Notes under the pieces: generated by a model
What the model was told of the DNA's origin: nothing
The model's database searches: none
What the model saw: the letters and a program-made list of their open reading frames with translations, nothing else
Part shown: positions 47,796-58,590 of the stretch, one piece after another
Numbering within the stretch: position 1 is the stretch's first letter
How the letters are laid out: each line of letters begins with the position of its first letter
Translations under genes and position numbers: made by a program
Assembly (NCBI GenBank): GCA_027475525.1
Contig: JAMWFC010000053.1
Coordinates: 620,001 to 684,000 of the forward strand
Length of the DNA stretch: 64,000 nt
Reading direction: 5' to 3'
DNA from: Macrolepiota albuminosa
Taxonomy: Eukaryota > Basidiomycota > Agaricomycetes > Agaricales > Agaricaceae

Positions 47796-47895
47796 TTGGT
47801 GTTGGTTTGTGCTCTTAGTTTACGCTTTTGTGTTGCGCCGGGGGGGGTATTTCCGTTTTCCGGCTGTCTACGGGCCTGGTCAGGATCACTCATGA

Positions 47896-49624
47896 TTTTG
47901 CACAGTAGTCCTATATGTTTTCCCTTTGGTACTTAGGGTGTCTTTTTAGTCGCGGTTTCCCCATCATCTCTTATCTACGTGTATGCTTTTTTTGCATAGG
48001 TGTGGGCTGTCAGGTTCCGCTGAGTCGGGGGCTTTCCGGGAAAGCAACACCCTTACGATGCGGACTTGACCTACGAATACTCGGGTGTCTGGAACTCCGG
48101 GACTAGGATTCCGGGGTTCAAGACGTGGACAGGGAAATCCCGGGAGAGGGGACTTAGTCCGGGGGTTTTGGGTGGATGGGTAACGGGGAAGTTCGGGTAG
48201 GGGTCGAGTCGTGAACCGGGGGTTCTAAGACGAGACCAAGTTAGTGAGTTAAAGTCGCGAAGTGCGTACCAGTCTTAGAGCACGCGATTATCCAAGCGTG
48301 CCAGTCAAGCATGCCAGTCAATGCGTACCAGTCAAATAGAGGGCACGCAACAATCCAAGTAAAGCAGAGTAACAGTATATGTATGCAATATCAAGACTAG
48401 CGTACCAGTCAAATAGAGGGCACGCAACAATCCAAGTAAAGCAGAGTAACAGTATATGTATGCAATATCAAGACTACCGAATACAACAGGGAGCTACACT
48501 ATAAGTACTACGGGGCCGGGTCTCGGGGGTTCCGGGATGTCTGGGATGGGTTCCGGGGGTCATTGAGTAGCGGCAGGGGCTGTATACCGGGATCGCGCGT
48601 GTGGGGCGCGCGATCAATTGGCGCGGATGGAGCCGTGATGCGTGATGCGTGATGGCCGGCACGAGTCGCATGATCTGATCGTTGATCGGGGCTGGTGACG
48701 GCTGATGGCGGTCCTTGATGCGTGTGATGGCGGTGTCGGCGGTCGTGATGGCGGGGCGTGTCCTGTGGGGTCGGAGGGAGGGTCCCGAAGGATGTTCTGG
48801 GAGTGTCCCGGGGTGGGCCCGGAGGGGAGGGGTCGTGACATGGGCCCTCGCTTTTTGTGGCTTGTCCCTTCACCGCAATCGGCTTTTATTCCGATTTGTG
48901 CCGTTTTGCACTTTGCCCAGTAGTTTTGGGTTTCTTTTAGGGGGGAGTTCTGTACTCCGATACCAACTTGAGTGTATTTCTGTAATAGCATCCCTCTGTG
49001 GGTCCTTTGGTTTCGCCAGGCTGTGCGCTGGGTCTGCCAATGGCGGTAGAGGTGCTCTGTGCACGTGCCTCTCCGGTTACCATGGTGGTGGTCCGGGTTC
49101 AAGTTGCCCCCCCAACTCATCTTTGTCTTCGCAACTTGCAATTACATCTATTAGCACCGATATGTCCCCTGCCGCCATCACAACTAGTATCGCGACCCAC
49201 GCTCATTAATAACGACCTACTTCATGATCACTTGTGCGAGATGCACGAGATCCTCTCAAATTCGATTTGCTAGTGCTCCAGACATTTTTTTGTAGGCCAG
49301 AGCTGGGCTGGAAAGTCGAGCCCCATGGCTGAAGTATATGAGTGTCCATGTCTACGCGTTACTGTCGTCTTGGGCCTGGTGTAGGGATTATGTATACTTC
49401 GAATTAGTGATCTATTCATCTGGACATTATAATATTAACTCCGAAACGAATCAGAGATGAACAGAAGAAAACTTGTGAAAAAATCCAGGATAGGGCTTGA
49501 TCGAGATGTGATCCGGAAGCTGTGTATTGCTCTGTTTGATATGGTGTTGATCCAGCTGGTTCCCTTGCAAAGGTGTGACTGACTACATACATACTCTTGT
49601 GTATCCTTCGTCGGAAAAATAACA
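47896..49624. other. LINE leader or spacer up to MFAP1
   Basis: No convincing gene. About 47,900-49,200 is GC-rich and may be the LINE 5' leader. A short motif ending CCAGTC recurs at least four times in about 48255-48340. The ORF at 48614-49141 on the minus strand is low-complexity and unsupported. From about 49,200 the composition changes to that of the host gene region and should hold the MFAP1 promoter. Confidence 0.45.
48323..48476. repeat. 77-bp tandem duplication 15 (probable assembly join)
   Basis: Copies at 48323-48399 and 48400-48476 are identical and lie in the presumed LINE leader. Confidence 0.95.
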
Positions 49625-51505
49625 ATGGAGACGGTGCGGAAACAAGCTCCCAGACTTCCAAGACCAGCTGCACGCTACTGGAAGGGAAAGGCGCCTAGAG
49701 GAGCTGTCGAAGTTGACTCCGATACTGATAATGAAGATGCTCGTTCCATGGAGGAAGATGGCGATGTTGCTGTCGGGGGAGAACAGGACTTCGCTGCAGA
49801 GGAAGAAGACCAAGATCTTCCAATGCGGGCAGACGTGAAGACAATTGCAAAGTCTATGAATGTCACATTGAAAGATGTCAATATTTCCAAAGACGGCAAG
49901 GTCATTGTTGCAGGGAGAGAGGAATCTGGGAGAACAGCTTTGGAAGAGGGTGAGTATTTCATCTATATCTCTGACGAAGCTCATCGTTGATTCAATAAAT
50001 GTATTATTCATCAGATTCTGAGGAAGAGGAGGAGGAGGAAGAAGAAGAAAAACCTCACATTATTGGTGCTCCAAAAGCTGAATCTGACGAAGTATGTTCC
50101 ATGGTATGGTCATTATATACCACAACCTGATCATGATGGAAAATCTAGTCTAGCGAATATGAAACGGACTCTGAGGAAGAAGAGACACCTCAGTTGAAAT
50201 TTAGGCCAGTATTTGTGCCAAAGTACGTGTTCTTGACCTCCATATCAATTTAGCTGCCCTAACGCCTTGATCAGGCGTGCTCGTGTTACTATTGCCGAAA
50301 AAGATGCACTTTTGGAATCTGAAGAAGCAGATAAGAAAAGGGAGCTGGAAGCGGAAGAGAGGCGAAAACAGAGCCATGACTTGGTTGCTGAAAGTATAAA
50401 ACGAGAACTCGCGGAAAGTACGCTGTTTTCCATTAAGTGATGCCAGTCCATGACACTCATTTGTATTCTCTCAGAAGAGAAAGAAGAAGACGTCAATGAT
50501 GTTGATGATACTGACGGTCTTGACCCAACGGCTGAGTTTGAAGCTTGGCGGCTACGAGAACTAGGAAGAATCAAGAAAGAGAAGGAGGAAGAAATCAGAC
50601 GTGAGGAGGAACGTGAGGAAGTCGAACGGCGAAGAGCAATGCCAGAAGAGCAGCGAATGAAGGAAGATGTGGAAAGGGCGAATAAGCTACGCGAGGAGAA
50701 GCCGAAGGGACAACAGAAGTTTTTGCAGAAGTATTGGCACAAAGGTGCATTCCATCAGGTAGGTAGGCTGTTTTCCATAATAAAGATCATCCTGAACATC
50801 TGTCAGGACGATGAAGTTCTCAAAAGACACGACTACACAGCGCCGACAGAATCAGCTGTAGACGTCTCAATGCTACCGAAAGTCATGCAGGTAAAGAATT
50901 TTGGTAAACGGAGTCGCACAAAATACACACATCTGGTCGATCAAGACACAACTCTCTCGACTGGTGGATTTGGCGGCACAAACTCTATCAAGTCAGGGGG
51001 GCATTCTACTGATGTCGGAGGGTGTTTCACATGTGGCGGTCCTCATTTAAAAAAGGGTTAGTCCGATAGGTTATTTAGATCATACTCAAACGTTCCATTA
51101 GACTGCCCGCAAAACACTGGACCGCTCACAGAACGAGGTGTCTTGGGTGCAAGTGTAAACTCGAATGGCTCTCGTCGGTGGGAAAATCCTCCCGAAACGC
51201 GATCATGGCACGAAGATGGCAATGTTTCTCGGCGTAATGCAGGATGGAAGGCAGATCGAGATCCAAGCAAAACAGATAGTCGAAGGGACGACCGCTATCG
51301 AGACGAACGTTACCAAGGCAAAAACGACAATCGACGCGTAGTGTCGAAGGACTATGACAAGCGTAGTTCGCGACGAAGATCTCGCTCGGCTTCCCGCTCT
51401 CGGTCACCGTATCAGCATGGGAACAGGCGAGAATATGACAGAAAAGAGAGAAGACACACACCAGAACGATCCGCTGATGGATATAAACGGCGACGTCTTG
51501 ACTAG
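49625..51505 (+). CDS. MFAP1: MFAP1-family spliceosomal protein with C-terminal zinc knuckle
   Basis: A nuclear component of the spliceosome (MFAP1 family, known to act with the tri-snRNP/B complex). Seven exons: 49625-49949, 50015-50091, 50149-50222, 50275-50417, 50475-50758, 50807-51056, 51102-51505, giving 518 aa. All six introns are GT-AG and 45-65 nt. The acidic N-terminus and the highly charged EAWRLRELGRIKKEKEEE region, followed by FLQKYWHKGAFHQ and DYTAPTE, are family hallmarks. A CX2CX3HX4C knuckle (residues 374-386) is split by the last intron. An RS/RD-rich tail (about 390-518) follows. The start is the first ATG of the conserved frame. Confidence 0.93.
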
Positions 51506-52330
51506 GATTTGATTTCAAGGAATTTTGGTAGTAAATGTATTGTGTAAGTCTACAGTGATGGTACGTAAGTTGGTATGTTATACATTACAAATAATGAACC
51601 AAGATGTGGTATAAGAGATGTACAAAAAGCGAAAGATCATTACAATTAAACGAATGCAAGAAGTTTAGAAGCGCTTTGTTGGTTTAGTATAGACGTGTAT
51701 TGACTTTTCTCAGTCGTGTACTTCGGCTGCCGGAGTGATCAGCACACTTTTGAGAAGTTTCTTGCATACCTGAAACGATAATTTAGGACATGCCAAGTGA
51801 CGCTCACTTTTAAGACTCTAGCTCCATTGCCACCCTAATCACATCTCGAGTCTCGCAGTTCGAGTAAAGCCTCAAGGACTCCTATCACTTCGAGCTGACA
51901 GAGAAATTATTAGATTCAAAAAGAACAATCAGGACCAGAAGGTTTACATATGACATGGTATAGTTTACTCCTCGTTCAGCTGTTTCAAGGTTCTGTGATT
52001 TTTCCGTCTTAGGGAGAGTAAGTAAGATAAATAGTTGTTGGCTCACTAGGCATATTGAAGGAGCACAGTGTAGGCGAACAGCCACCCTCCTTTCAGGCTT
52101 GGATGGAGGTCTTGCTAAGAAACGAGAGCTATACTCAAAGATGGACTCTTCAGAGAAAGAAAAGGACATGAAAGATAGGAATAAATGGTAGCGATGGTCC
52201 AGCTTAAAAGGCGAGACGCCACATCGAAAGACGTCCTCTCTAGAACCTTAAAAATGAGGGTCCTAAGAGTCGGAAGAAGAATACACGGCGTTTACCTTAT
52301 TTATTTGAGTTCCTGTCAGGACGCTTGGGA
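51506..52330. other. Intergenic stretch with possible remnant of a minus-strand spliced gene
   Basis: The minus strand has splice-like signals and short open segments ending at about 51730 (peptide VCKKLLKSVLITPAAEVHD then stop, preceded by a CAG acceptor). Upstream is another acceptor before LEVIGVLEALLELRDSR. A stop (TAG) interrupts the most plausible joined frame. I do not recognise the protein, and it may be a relic. Confidence 0.3.
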
Positions 52331-55300
52331 ATATGTGACATACAAATGAGGCCCCCCAAAAACCACAATCTCCACTTCTATAATCGGCGAAAATTCAATT
52401 CTGACAGCCTACAACGAGCCTCTACAAGGTAAAGTTTCGATAATCTTGCAGGACCATGCACCAGAGTCGCTCACTGTAAGAACTGCGGCACGAACATCAA
52501 TTTGTGTCGTCGAGCTATGACCTTGCCTTTAACACGTGGACATTGATCGGTGAAGCGCTTACCCAGCAACTCTTGCTATAGCGGTCGCGAAGGTAAGGAA
52601 CCCGAGGTGTATCATCGAAGGAGATACTCCAGGGGGAAAACTATTCAGCTGGAGTCAACTGGAGAAAGGAATATCGATAATCCAAACGCCAACTGAACCA
52701 TGCTTGATGGAAAGGGAAACTGCGCTCAAGGCTTCTTGCAAGGCCGTGCTTCGTGACCAAGGGGCTCTGGCACCTTTACACACGAATCATCAACTCCTTC
52801 GAATGAAACGCAACAATAGCGTTGAACATTGGCACATAATTGTTGACGGCCATTGCCGTGGGAGGGAGATCGACTTCGACGCCCTATTTAATGGAACCAC
52901 GAACGACACAGCTTGCGGAACCTGGCCGACACTATCATGAGGTGGAAAGTATTGCGACGATCTTTGCCAACATTACAATGGCGTGGAAAACGTCGACGCA
53001 AGAACGGAATTGTGAAATATTTTCTGGCGTTTGTGAGCATTGAAGCAATTCATATCCACCTTTTCCAGCTCATCGGCACCGGCGCTTGGGAAAAGATCGA
53101 GTCCAAAATCTTTGCTTGCGTCCATCGAGTCATAAATACACCCGCTGTCGCATCGTGCCTTGTCAATCTGGTCAATGCGCCCATTACCATTTATGGATCG
53201 TTCGGAGGGCGCGCCATGTCACGCGTCAATGTCACACAGCTTGTGAGTCATTCCGATGACAGTCAATCCATAACACAGCTGAGACTTGAGACAAAGACGG
53301 TCATTTCCGATGTCGTGCACGAGCGGCAAATGATAGAGGACGCCGCGTGTACCCAAAGACAACACAGGAATCATCGAGAAGCTTCTTCAACTCGACGAAC
53401 AACATCAAGCATGAAACTGCCACAAAGCCAAGATTCAAGTAACCTATGGCAAAGAGTTTGACGTCTCGAAACGTGATGAACTGAGCCAGCAATTCAAGTA
53501 ACAGTGCTCAGGGCTGACCACTAAGTCTAAATATTCCAAGGCGATGTCTCATTTTCGCCTCAGGCAGTCGCTCTATGCGCTCTTTGTCTCGAGGATAGCA
53601 GCAACCTTCGGGCGGGCCTCAAGCTAGAAATTTTCAAGCTTCAAGATTTAATTCATAACTCGGCCTGTGCGACGATACCCGAAAGGGACAATGGGCCACC
53701 GTCTTTGAACTGGCGAATTGAGCTCGAAATACCAAGAAATGCAATGTTTCCTCCATACCTGGTGAATTAGCACTCGATACTCTGCTATGATCAACCTTCG
53801 AGATTGGGGCCAGAGACTCGGATGTGATGAAACGTTCTCCATTTTACAGCACTTGATTCCTCTCAGGAGCGTTGGGTTGTAAGCCAACGAAGACAATGTA
53901 AATGTGCGCCCTGAATTGCATTATGTTTCTTCCTTGTCCTATATCCTGGGAAGTGGGTACTATAATCAAAACGGCCAGAGGCGAGGAAGACAAAAACGCA
54001 GAGAAACCACTCAGCCACTCTTGAGCATCCAATAAAGTCCTTGTCTCCAACCGGCTTGTGCAAATAGACCTTTGTGCTCCACAAATCCAGCTTGCAGCAA
54101 GAATTTCCAATGTTGACAAAAAAAATATCCTTGAGTGAATCGAGACTCCTGCAGTTTCTGGGACGTGAATGAGCCTAGAAAGGATTCCAACGTATTCTTT
54201 TTGGCACACAATACTGCCAAAGGCCCACGAAGAAAAACAGGTGGCTGTCCAGGAATTATATGATTGCAGCTGGGAGACAATTGCCTGCAGTTGGACGGAA
54301 TACATCCATAAATTTGAACAAATTCAGAGGTCTACTCCGATTCCCGTTCAATGCCACCGTGACTCTGCAGTACCCGTAGACTCGACAATCAACATTTAAA
54401 CGTTTCCTTTGGCCTTATTAAAACATCGCTATCTCAGTTATTTTGGTTTGCAAAGACCACGTTCTCGGACCCGCTGTTCGCACACAATCATTATGGACAG
54501 ACAGTCCTTTCGCTAATTTCAACACTGGCCAGGCTGTTGTTGCCGACTATGTCTTCAAGATTGTCAAAGAACACCGACATGTCTGTATTCTTGTGTTTTT
54601 GTTCTCAATGTCCCCCCAGAAATCTCCCAGTCTTGTTTGACATTTATTTTTGTTGATTTGGGATTTTGGGAGCTATTAAATCTGTCAACCTTCTTATGGG
54701 TTTGGCCCCTACTTTGAGCGGACTACACGATCCCGAGGGTTATCGAAATTAAATCTCATGGTACAGCCTACTTCGTTGCCGTAGGCTCCCTAGTTCAGTG
54801 CTAAAATACTTTACAACACGGGACATGACTTCTTTTCATGACGACTACAGACCGCGGATATATAGTACCGCAACAACATATGCATTGCTTTTGACGAGCG
54901 AATTCAGGCCATGGCTTGTTTCGCACAAAGGAAAGAAAATAACCGTGCAGTAGGTTACGACGGCTTATCTGAAGAAGTTTTCGTTCAATTTTAAATTGTG
55001 TTGTTCCAGTATAGATTCATGTCGTCCAGGAGGTATTCATGAGCACGTATTTTAGTCCATTTCTTGCTTCCAATGATGATAGGCATCGGACGCCCAGACT
55101 AAGATTGGCATATCTTATCTATCACTTACATTTTCTGTTAATCTGTTTGATGTTCAATCACCACTCAATTCTTTGACAGTGGTTCACTACTTTCTAACAG
55201 ATAATCTGGTCATCGAATTATACGAAGTTATACGAATCAAATGTCCTGGTACCCGTAGATTGGGGTTTGAAATATGTACTCAAACCTACTATCCAGTCAT

Positions 55301-55709
55301 TAGCATTTGCCGAAGTACCGTGTAACTGAAATTCTCTACTTCCGGTTCTCACTACAAAGATTTTTAATCAGTACAGCAGCGGTGCGCCTTCCTATCATTC
55401 GTCAGGTGCCAGGACTATTTGCTTTGGGTGAGGTCAGTATATGAGAATATCGATGGCCACTTATCGACCATCGATGATGTGCGATCAATGCTTTTTTTTT
55501 GATAACATAATTTTGCGTGGACGACAGACGATAATTGGCAAAGGTACGTCGATTGAGGTACATACTTCTAATTGGTGGACTAAAAGCAGAAAAATCCAGG
55601 CTGCAGCTATTAAAAAACCTCGAATCCGGCCTGTTATTAATTACCCTTCTCAGCTTTTCCACCCCTTAAACAACGAGAAAGTCGAATTTAACACCCTTCT
55701 GGAGTGTTC
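52331..55709. other. Decayed sequence, no intact gene
   Basis: About 3.4 kb without a supportable gene. The longest plus-strand open piece (52913-53461) has protein-like composition, but its neighbours in the same direction are full of stops and frame changes, as in a relic gene. I could not assign a family or find terminal repeats by eye. The last few hundred bases should include the promoter of the gene at 55710. Confidence 0.4.
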
Positions 55710-57519
55710 ATGGCCCGTCAAGTCAAAATCGCAGTTGTTGGCAGTGGTCTGGCAGGTCTGACGGCCACCTACTTGCTGAACAGGCCCGTTGCTCAGGAAT
55801 GCGACGTCGAATTTGAAGTACACTTATTCGAGAAGGTGGGTCGAGCTTCGTCCATCTGTGGTGGCATTGAAAACATATTGTAGCTAGGCACACATGCTCG
55901 GAATGGACTCCTCGTCCGTATCGTTGCCTGCTTCGGAGTCTGAAGCTATTGAGGATGCATGGAGGGTGGATGTGCCCATGAGGTCTTTCCAAGGAGGTGA
56001 TAACGCTCATTATTCTACCCAGCAAAGGTACTTATGCTGAACGTGAACAGGATATTATCCCCAGCTCATTGCACTGTACACCCGCCTGGGAGTTGTTTTT
56101 CGTGAAGCAAATTTCACGTACTCGTTCTCATTGCTCAGTCCGCCTTCGTCCACCCGGAAACGGCAAATTAATGCGACTGTGATTTATAATGGGTCGTCTG
56201 GTTGTGCAGGACTCAGCATGCCATCGATTCTAGATGAGCCGTACTACCAAAGCAAGGGTAAGGGTTTCCTTACACGTGCATTCACGAGGGTATGGACGGT
56301 GGGCTTGTTTGTGCTTTTGACGCTGTATATTGCGGTGTGCTATGTGCGAATGCTCTCGTATTCTTTGCCCTTCGCGCGGTCGAAAACAGTTCACAAAATG
56401 ACTTTCGAGGAATGGGCGAAGTGGACCATACCGACAAATATATTTTCGAGGTGGACCGGGATCGATCTAGCGTGGAAAGATTATACCCAATCTGTTTTAC
56501 TTCCGTTGTTTTCTGCGGTGTGTACAGCTCCCGAGGAGGATGTGTTACGACACCCCGTCGAAGAATTCCTTGGTACGTCTAACTACTCTAACTTTATCCC
56601 ATCCGATGACCCGCTTGTAGATTATATCTGGTTAACGTTGGGCACCCATCATTACGTCGTGATACACGGAGTGCGTGAAGTTGTGGCAAGGTTAACGGCT
56701 TCGGCACAAAATATCCATTTGGCTTCAACCATCACATCCATATCTCCTGATCCTGATGATTTAAACCTAAGCACTATCAAATGCGATACACCCAAGGGCC
56801 CTCGAGTCCACAGTGGATTCCACCACATCATATTCGCGACGCAGGCAACGCGTGCTGTACCATTGTTGAAATCTTATCGTGATGCTCTCCCTCGTACGAG
56901 CTTAAAGTACCAAGCTGTCGATGCTCAACTGCAATGCCTTGGAAAATTCAAATATTGCTCGACTATCGTTATAAATCATACTGACCCGACATTGCTCCCC
57001 GATAATCCGAGGGATCAACGCGACTTGAATCTTATATATCTCGACCAGGACACAGTGACAGATCAGGAAAAGAGCATCTTCGATTGGAGCGCGATGACGG
57101 TTCCACCATCGTATACAATGGCTACACATGTACTGCGCCGACCAGATGGATACCCGACACATTTACCCCCGGTTTTCCAAACTACTAACCCACTAATTTC
57201 TCCGGAAGAAGGCAGTATTCTGAGCATCGCGAGGTTGGAACGAGCGGTTTTATCTGTGGAATCAAAAGAGGCATTGAAAGGTCTATACCAAGAAGGACGG
57301 AAATGGTGGCAGTGTGCCAGCCAGGGATCGGCACGGTTGGGAGAGTTGCAGGGCGCCGGCAGGCTGGCCAATGTGCCAGGATCCGGGATCTGGATATGTG
57401 GCTCGTATGCATATGCAGGTATCCCCCTCTTGGAGGGTTGTGTGGTAAGTGCTAGATCTGTTGTTGAGCAGGGTATTTATATCGTGGAGGGTGTGTCTTC
57501 GATATCCCCTCCATGGTGA
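55710..57519 (+). CDS. FAD/NAD(P)-binding amine-oxidase-like protein
   Basis: A probable flavin-dependent oxidoreductase. Four exons: 55710-55835, 55888-55996, 56051-56572, 56621-57519, giving 551 aa. The introns are 52, 54 and 48 nt. The 48-nt third intron keeps the frame open but has GTACGT and TTGTAG ends, and removing it gives a smoother protein. The N-terminus has the dinucleotide-binding fold with GSGLAG at residues 11-16. A hydrophobic stretch near 158-180 (VGLFVLLTLYIAV) could anchor it in a membrane. The C-terminal GSGIWIC/GSYAYAGIPLLEGCV segment is typical of the flavin-binding end of this superfamily. Substrate unknown. It is convergent with UMP1. Confidence 0.82.
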
Positions 57520-57810
57520 TTCGTGAGGTGTTGGATGGATTTGTGGCTATTTGTAATGTGGAGACCAATCCGAATTCATACCAACAGACTATGCATGACT
57601 TTGAAAGATTGGATGATGAAAGTACATGTACATGCAGTAGAAACGATGGAAGTGATCCTTGAGACCGACAGCATATTGTACATCCAATTGGAACCAGTCG
57701 AAGACAGTGTTGCCGCGCGATACTGACTGTTATTTCGGGTAGCATACAAAAAATTCTGAAGAGGTCAAAGCCTGCGAATCGGTCTGACTTGGTATATTTA
57801 GGAAGATAGT

Positions 57811-58432
57811 TTACATGTTCCTCTTTCTTAGTTCCTCGTGGATGTCTAATGGGGGCCCACTCTCCATTCCTAGATCATCTATGAGCCTCAAGGGCAGTTG
57901 AGTATTACTGTAAAACACTCACCCAAAAAGACATCTGCGGGCTCAAGAGCATTGTCGCGACCCATCAAGATGTCCAAGTGGAGGTTTGATGGAGACATGG
58001 CAGCCACAAAAGGGTTCTAAGCAATGTTTTGGGCGCGTCTGGAGGGTAAGATAAAGGTCACTCACGGTCCCCTGCGTCACGATTTTGCGCTCCATAAGCA
58101 GCCGCATTGGGGCATGCATGCCATAGGTGTGTCTCTGGAGGGTCAGCCGAACGTTATCTTGCGTTGTTTCCCACTATAAGGAGTCGGCGAAAGTCAGTGG
58201 TCTCAGATGAAGGATGAGCGCACATTCTCCAAACGGTTCCTGAGACCGCTCTCTGTTTGTACCTCAGCAGCAAGGCTCCGGGGACCATATCGAAGGGTGT
58301 CGTGTAGGCCGAGGGTATTGGCGGTGTCCTGGACAGAGGCAGACTTGTTCGCGTTGGCGGGGACTATTCTGTAGGATGGCTCCTGGGAAAAGTGAGAAAG
58401 ACGATTTCTAAGAGAGAACGAACACAGACCAT
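57811..58432 (-). CDS. UMP1: Proteasome maturation factor UMP1/POMP
   Basis: A chaperone that assists joining of half-proteasomes and is then degraded (family knowledge). It is not apparent as a single ORF because it is cut into five exons, on the minus strand: 58430-58432 (the ATG alone), 58224-58382, 58066-58173, 57923-58016, 57811-57878, giving 143 aa, the usual length. Introns are 44-50 nt, all GT-AG. Hallmarks are HDTLRYGPRSL, the QDNVRLTLQRHTYGMHAPMRLLMER segment (here WETTQDNVRLTL then MHAPMRLLMERK) and HLDILMGRDN. The one-codon first exon is inferred from the acceptor directly before GAG CCA TCC and is the least certain part. Confidence 0.92.
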
Positions 58433-58590
58433 GGATGATATGAGGAAGAGTGAACGCGTAAGTGTGACAAGTCGTGACGGATAATTAGAATAATTAGTTG
58501 TCATCTCATCATTCTTGTTTACTCTCAAAGCACCGTGCTCTCAGCACGCCTCTTGTCCTCCCCGCATCGTCTGGGCTGCACACAACCACC
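58433..58590. promoter_or_regulatory. Shared promoter region of UMP1 and GID1 homologue
   Basis: 158 bp between divergent start codons, so the two genes must share or interleave their promoters. No specific factor site is claimed. Confidence 0.5.

Larger units (their letters stand above)
44255..47895 (-). mobile_element. Tad1-like LINE, 5' portion
   Basis: Carries ORF1 and the endonuclease part of ORF2 and continues at 8711 across element A. The 5' boundary is not defined; the GC-rich sequence up to about 49,200 may be its untranslated leader. Confidence 0.85.

Noticed and set aside
48614..49141. Minus-strand ORF of 175 codons
   Set aside because: Low-complexity His/Pro/Arg-rich translation of GC-rich sequence in the presumed LINE leader, with no recognisable domain.
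53844..54305. Minus-strand ORF of 153 codons
   Set aside because: Composition and isolation suggest a chance ORF in decayed sequence, with no supporting motif.
58498..58590. Upstream extension of the GID1 homologue from a TTG
   Set aside because: The ATG at 58591 has good context, and the extension would use up the spacer shared with UMP1.
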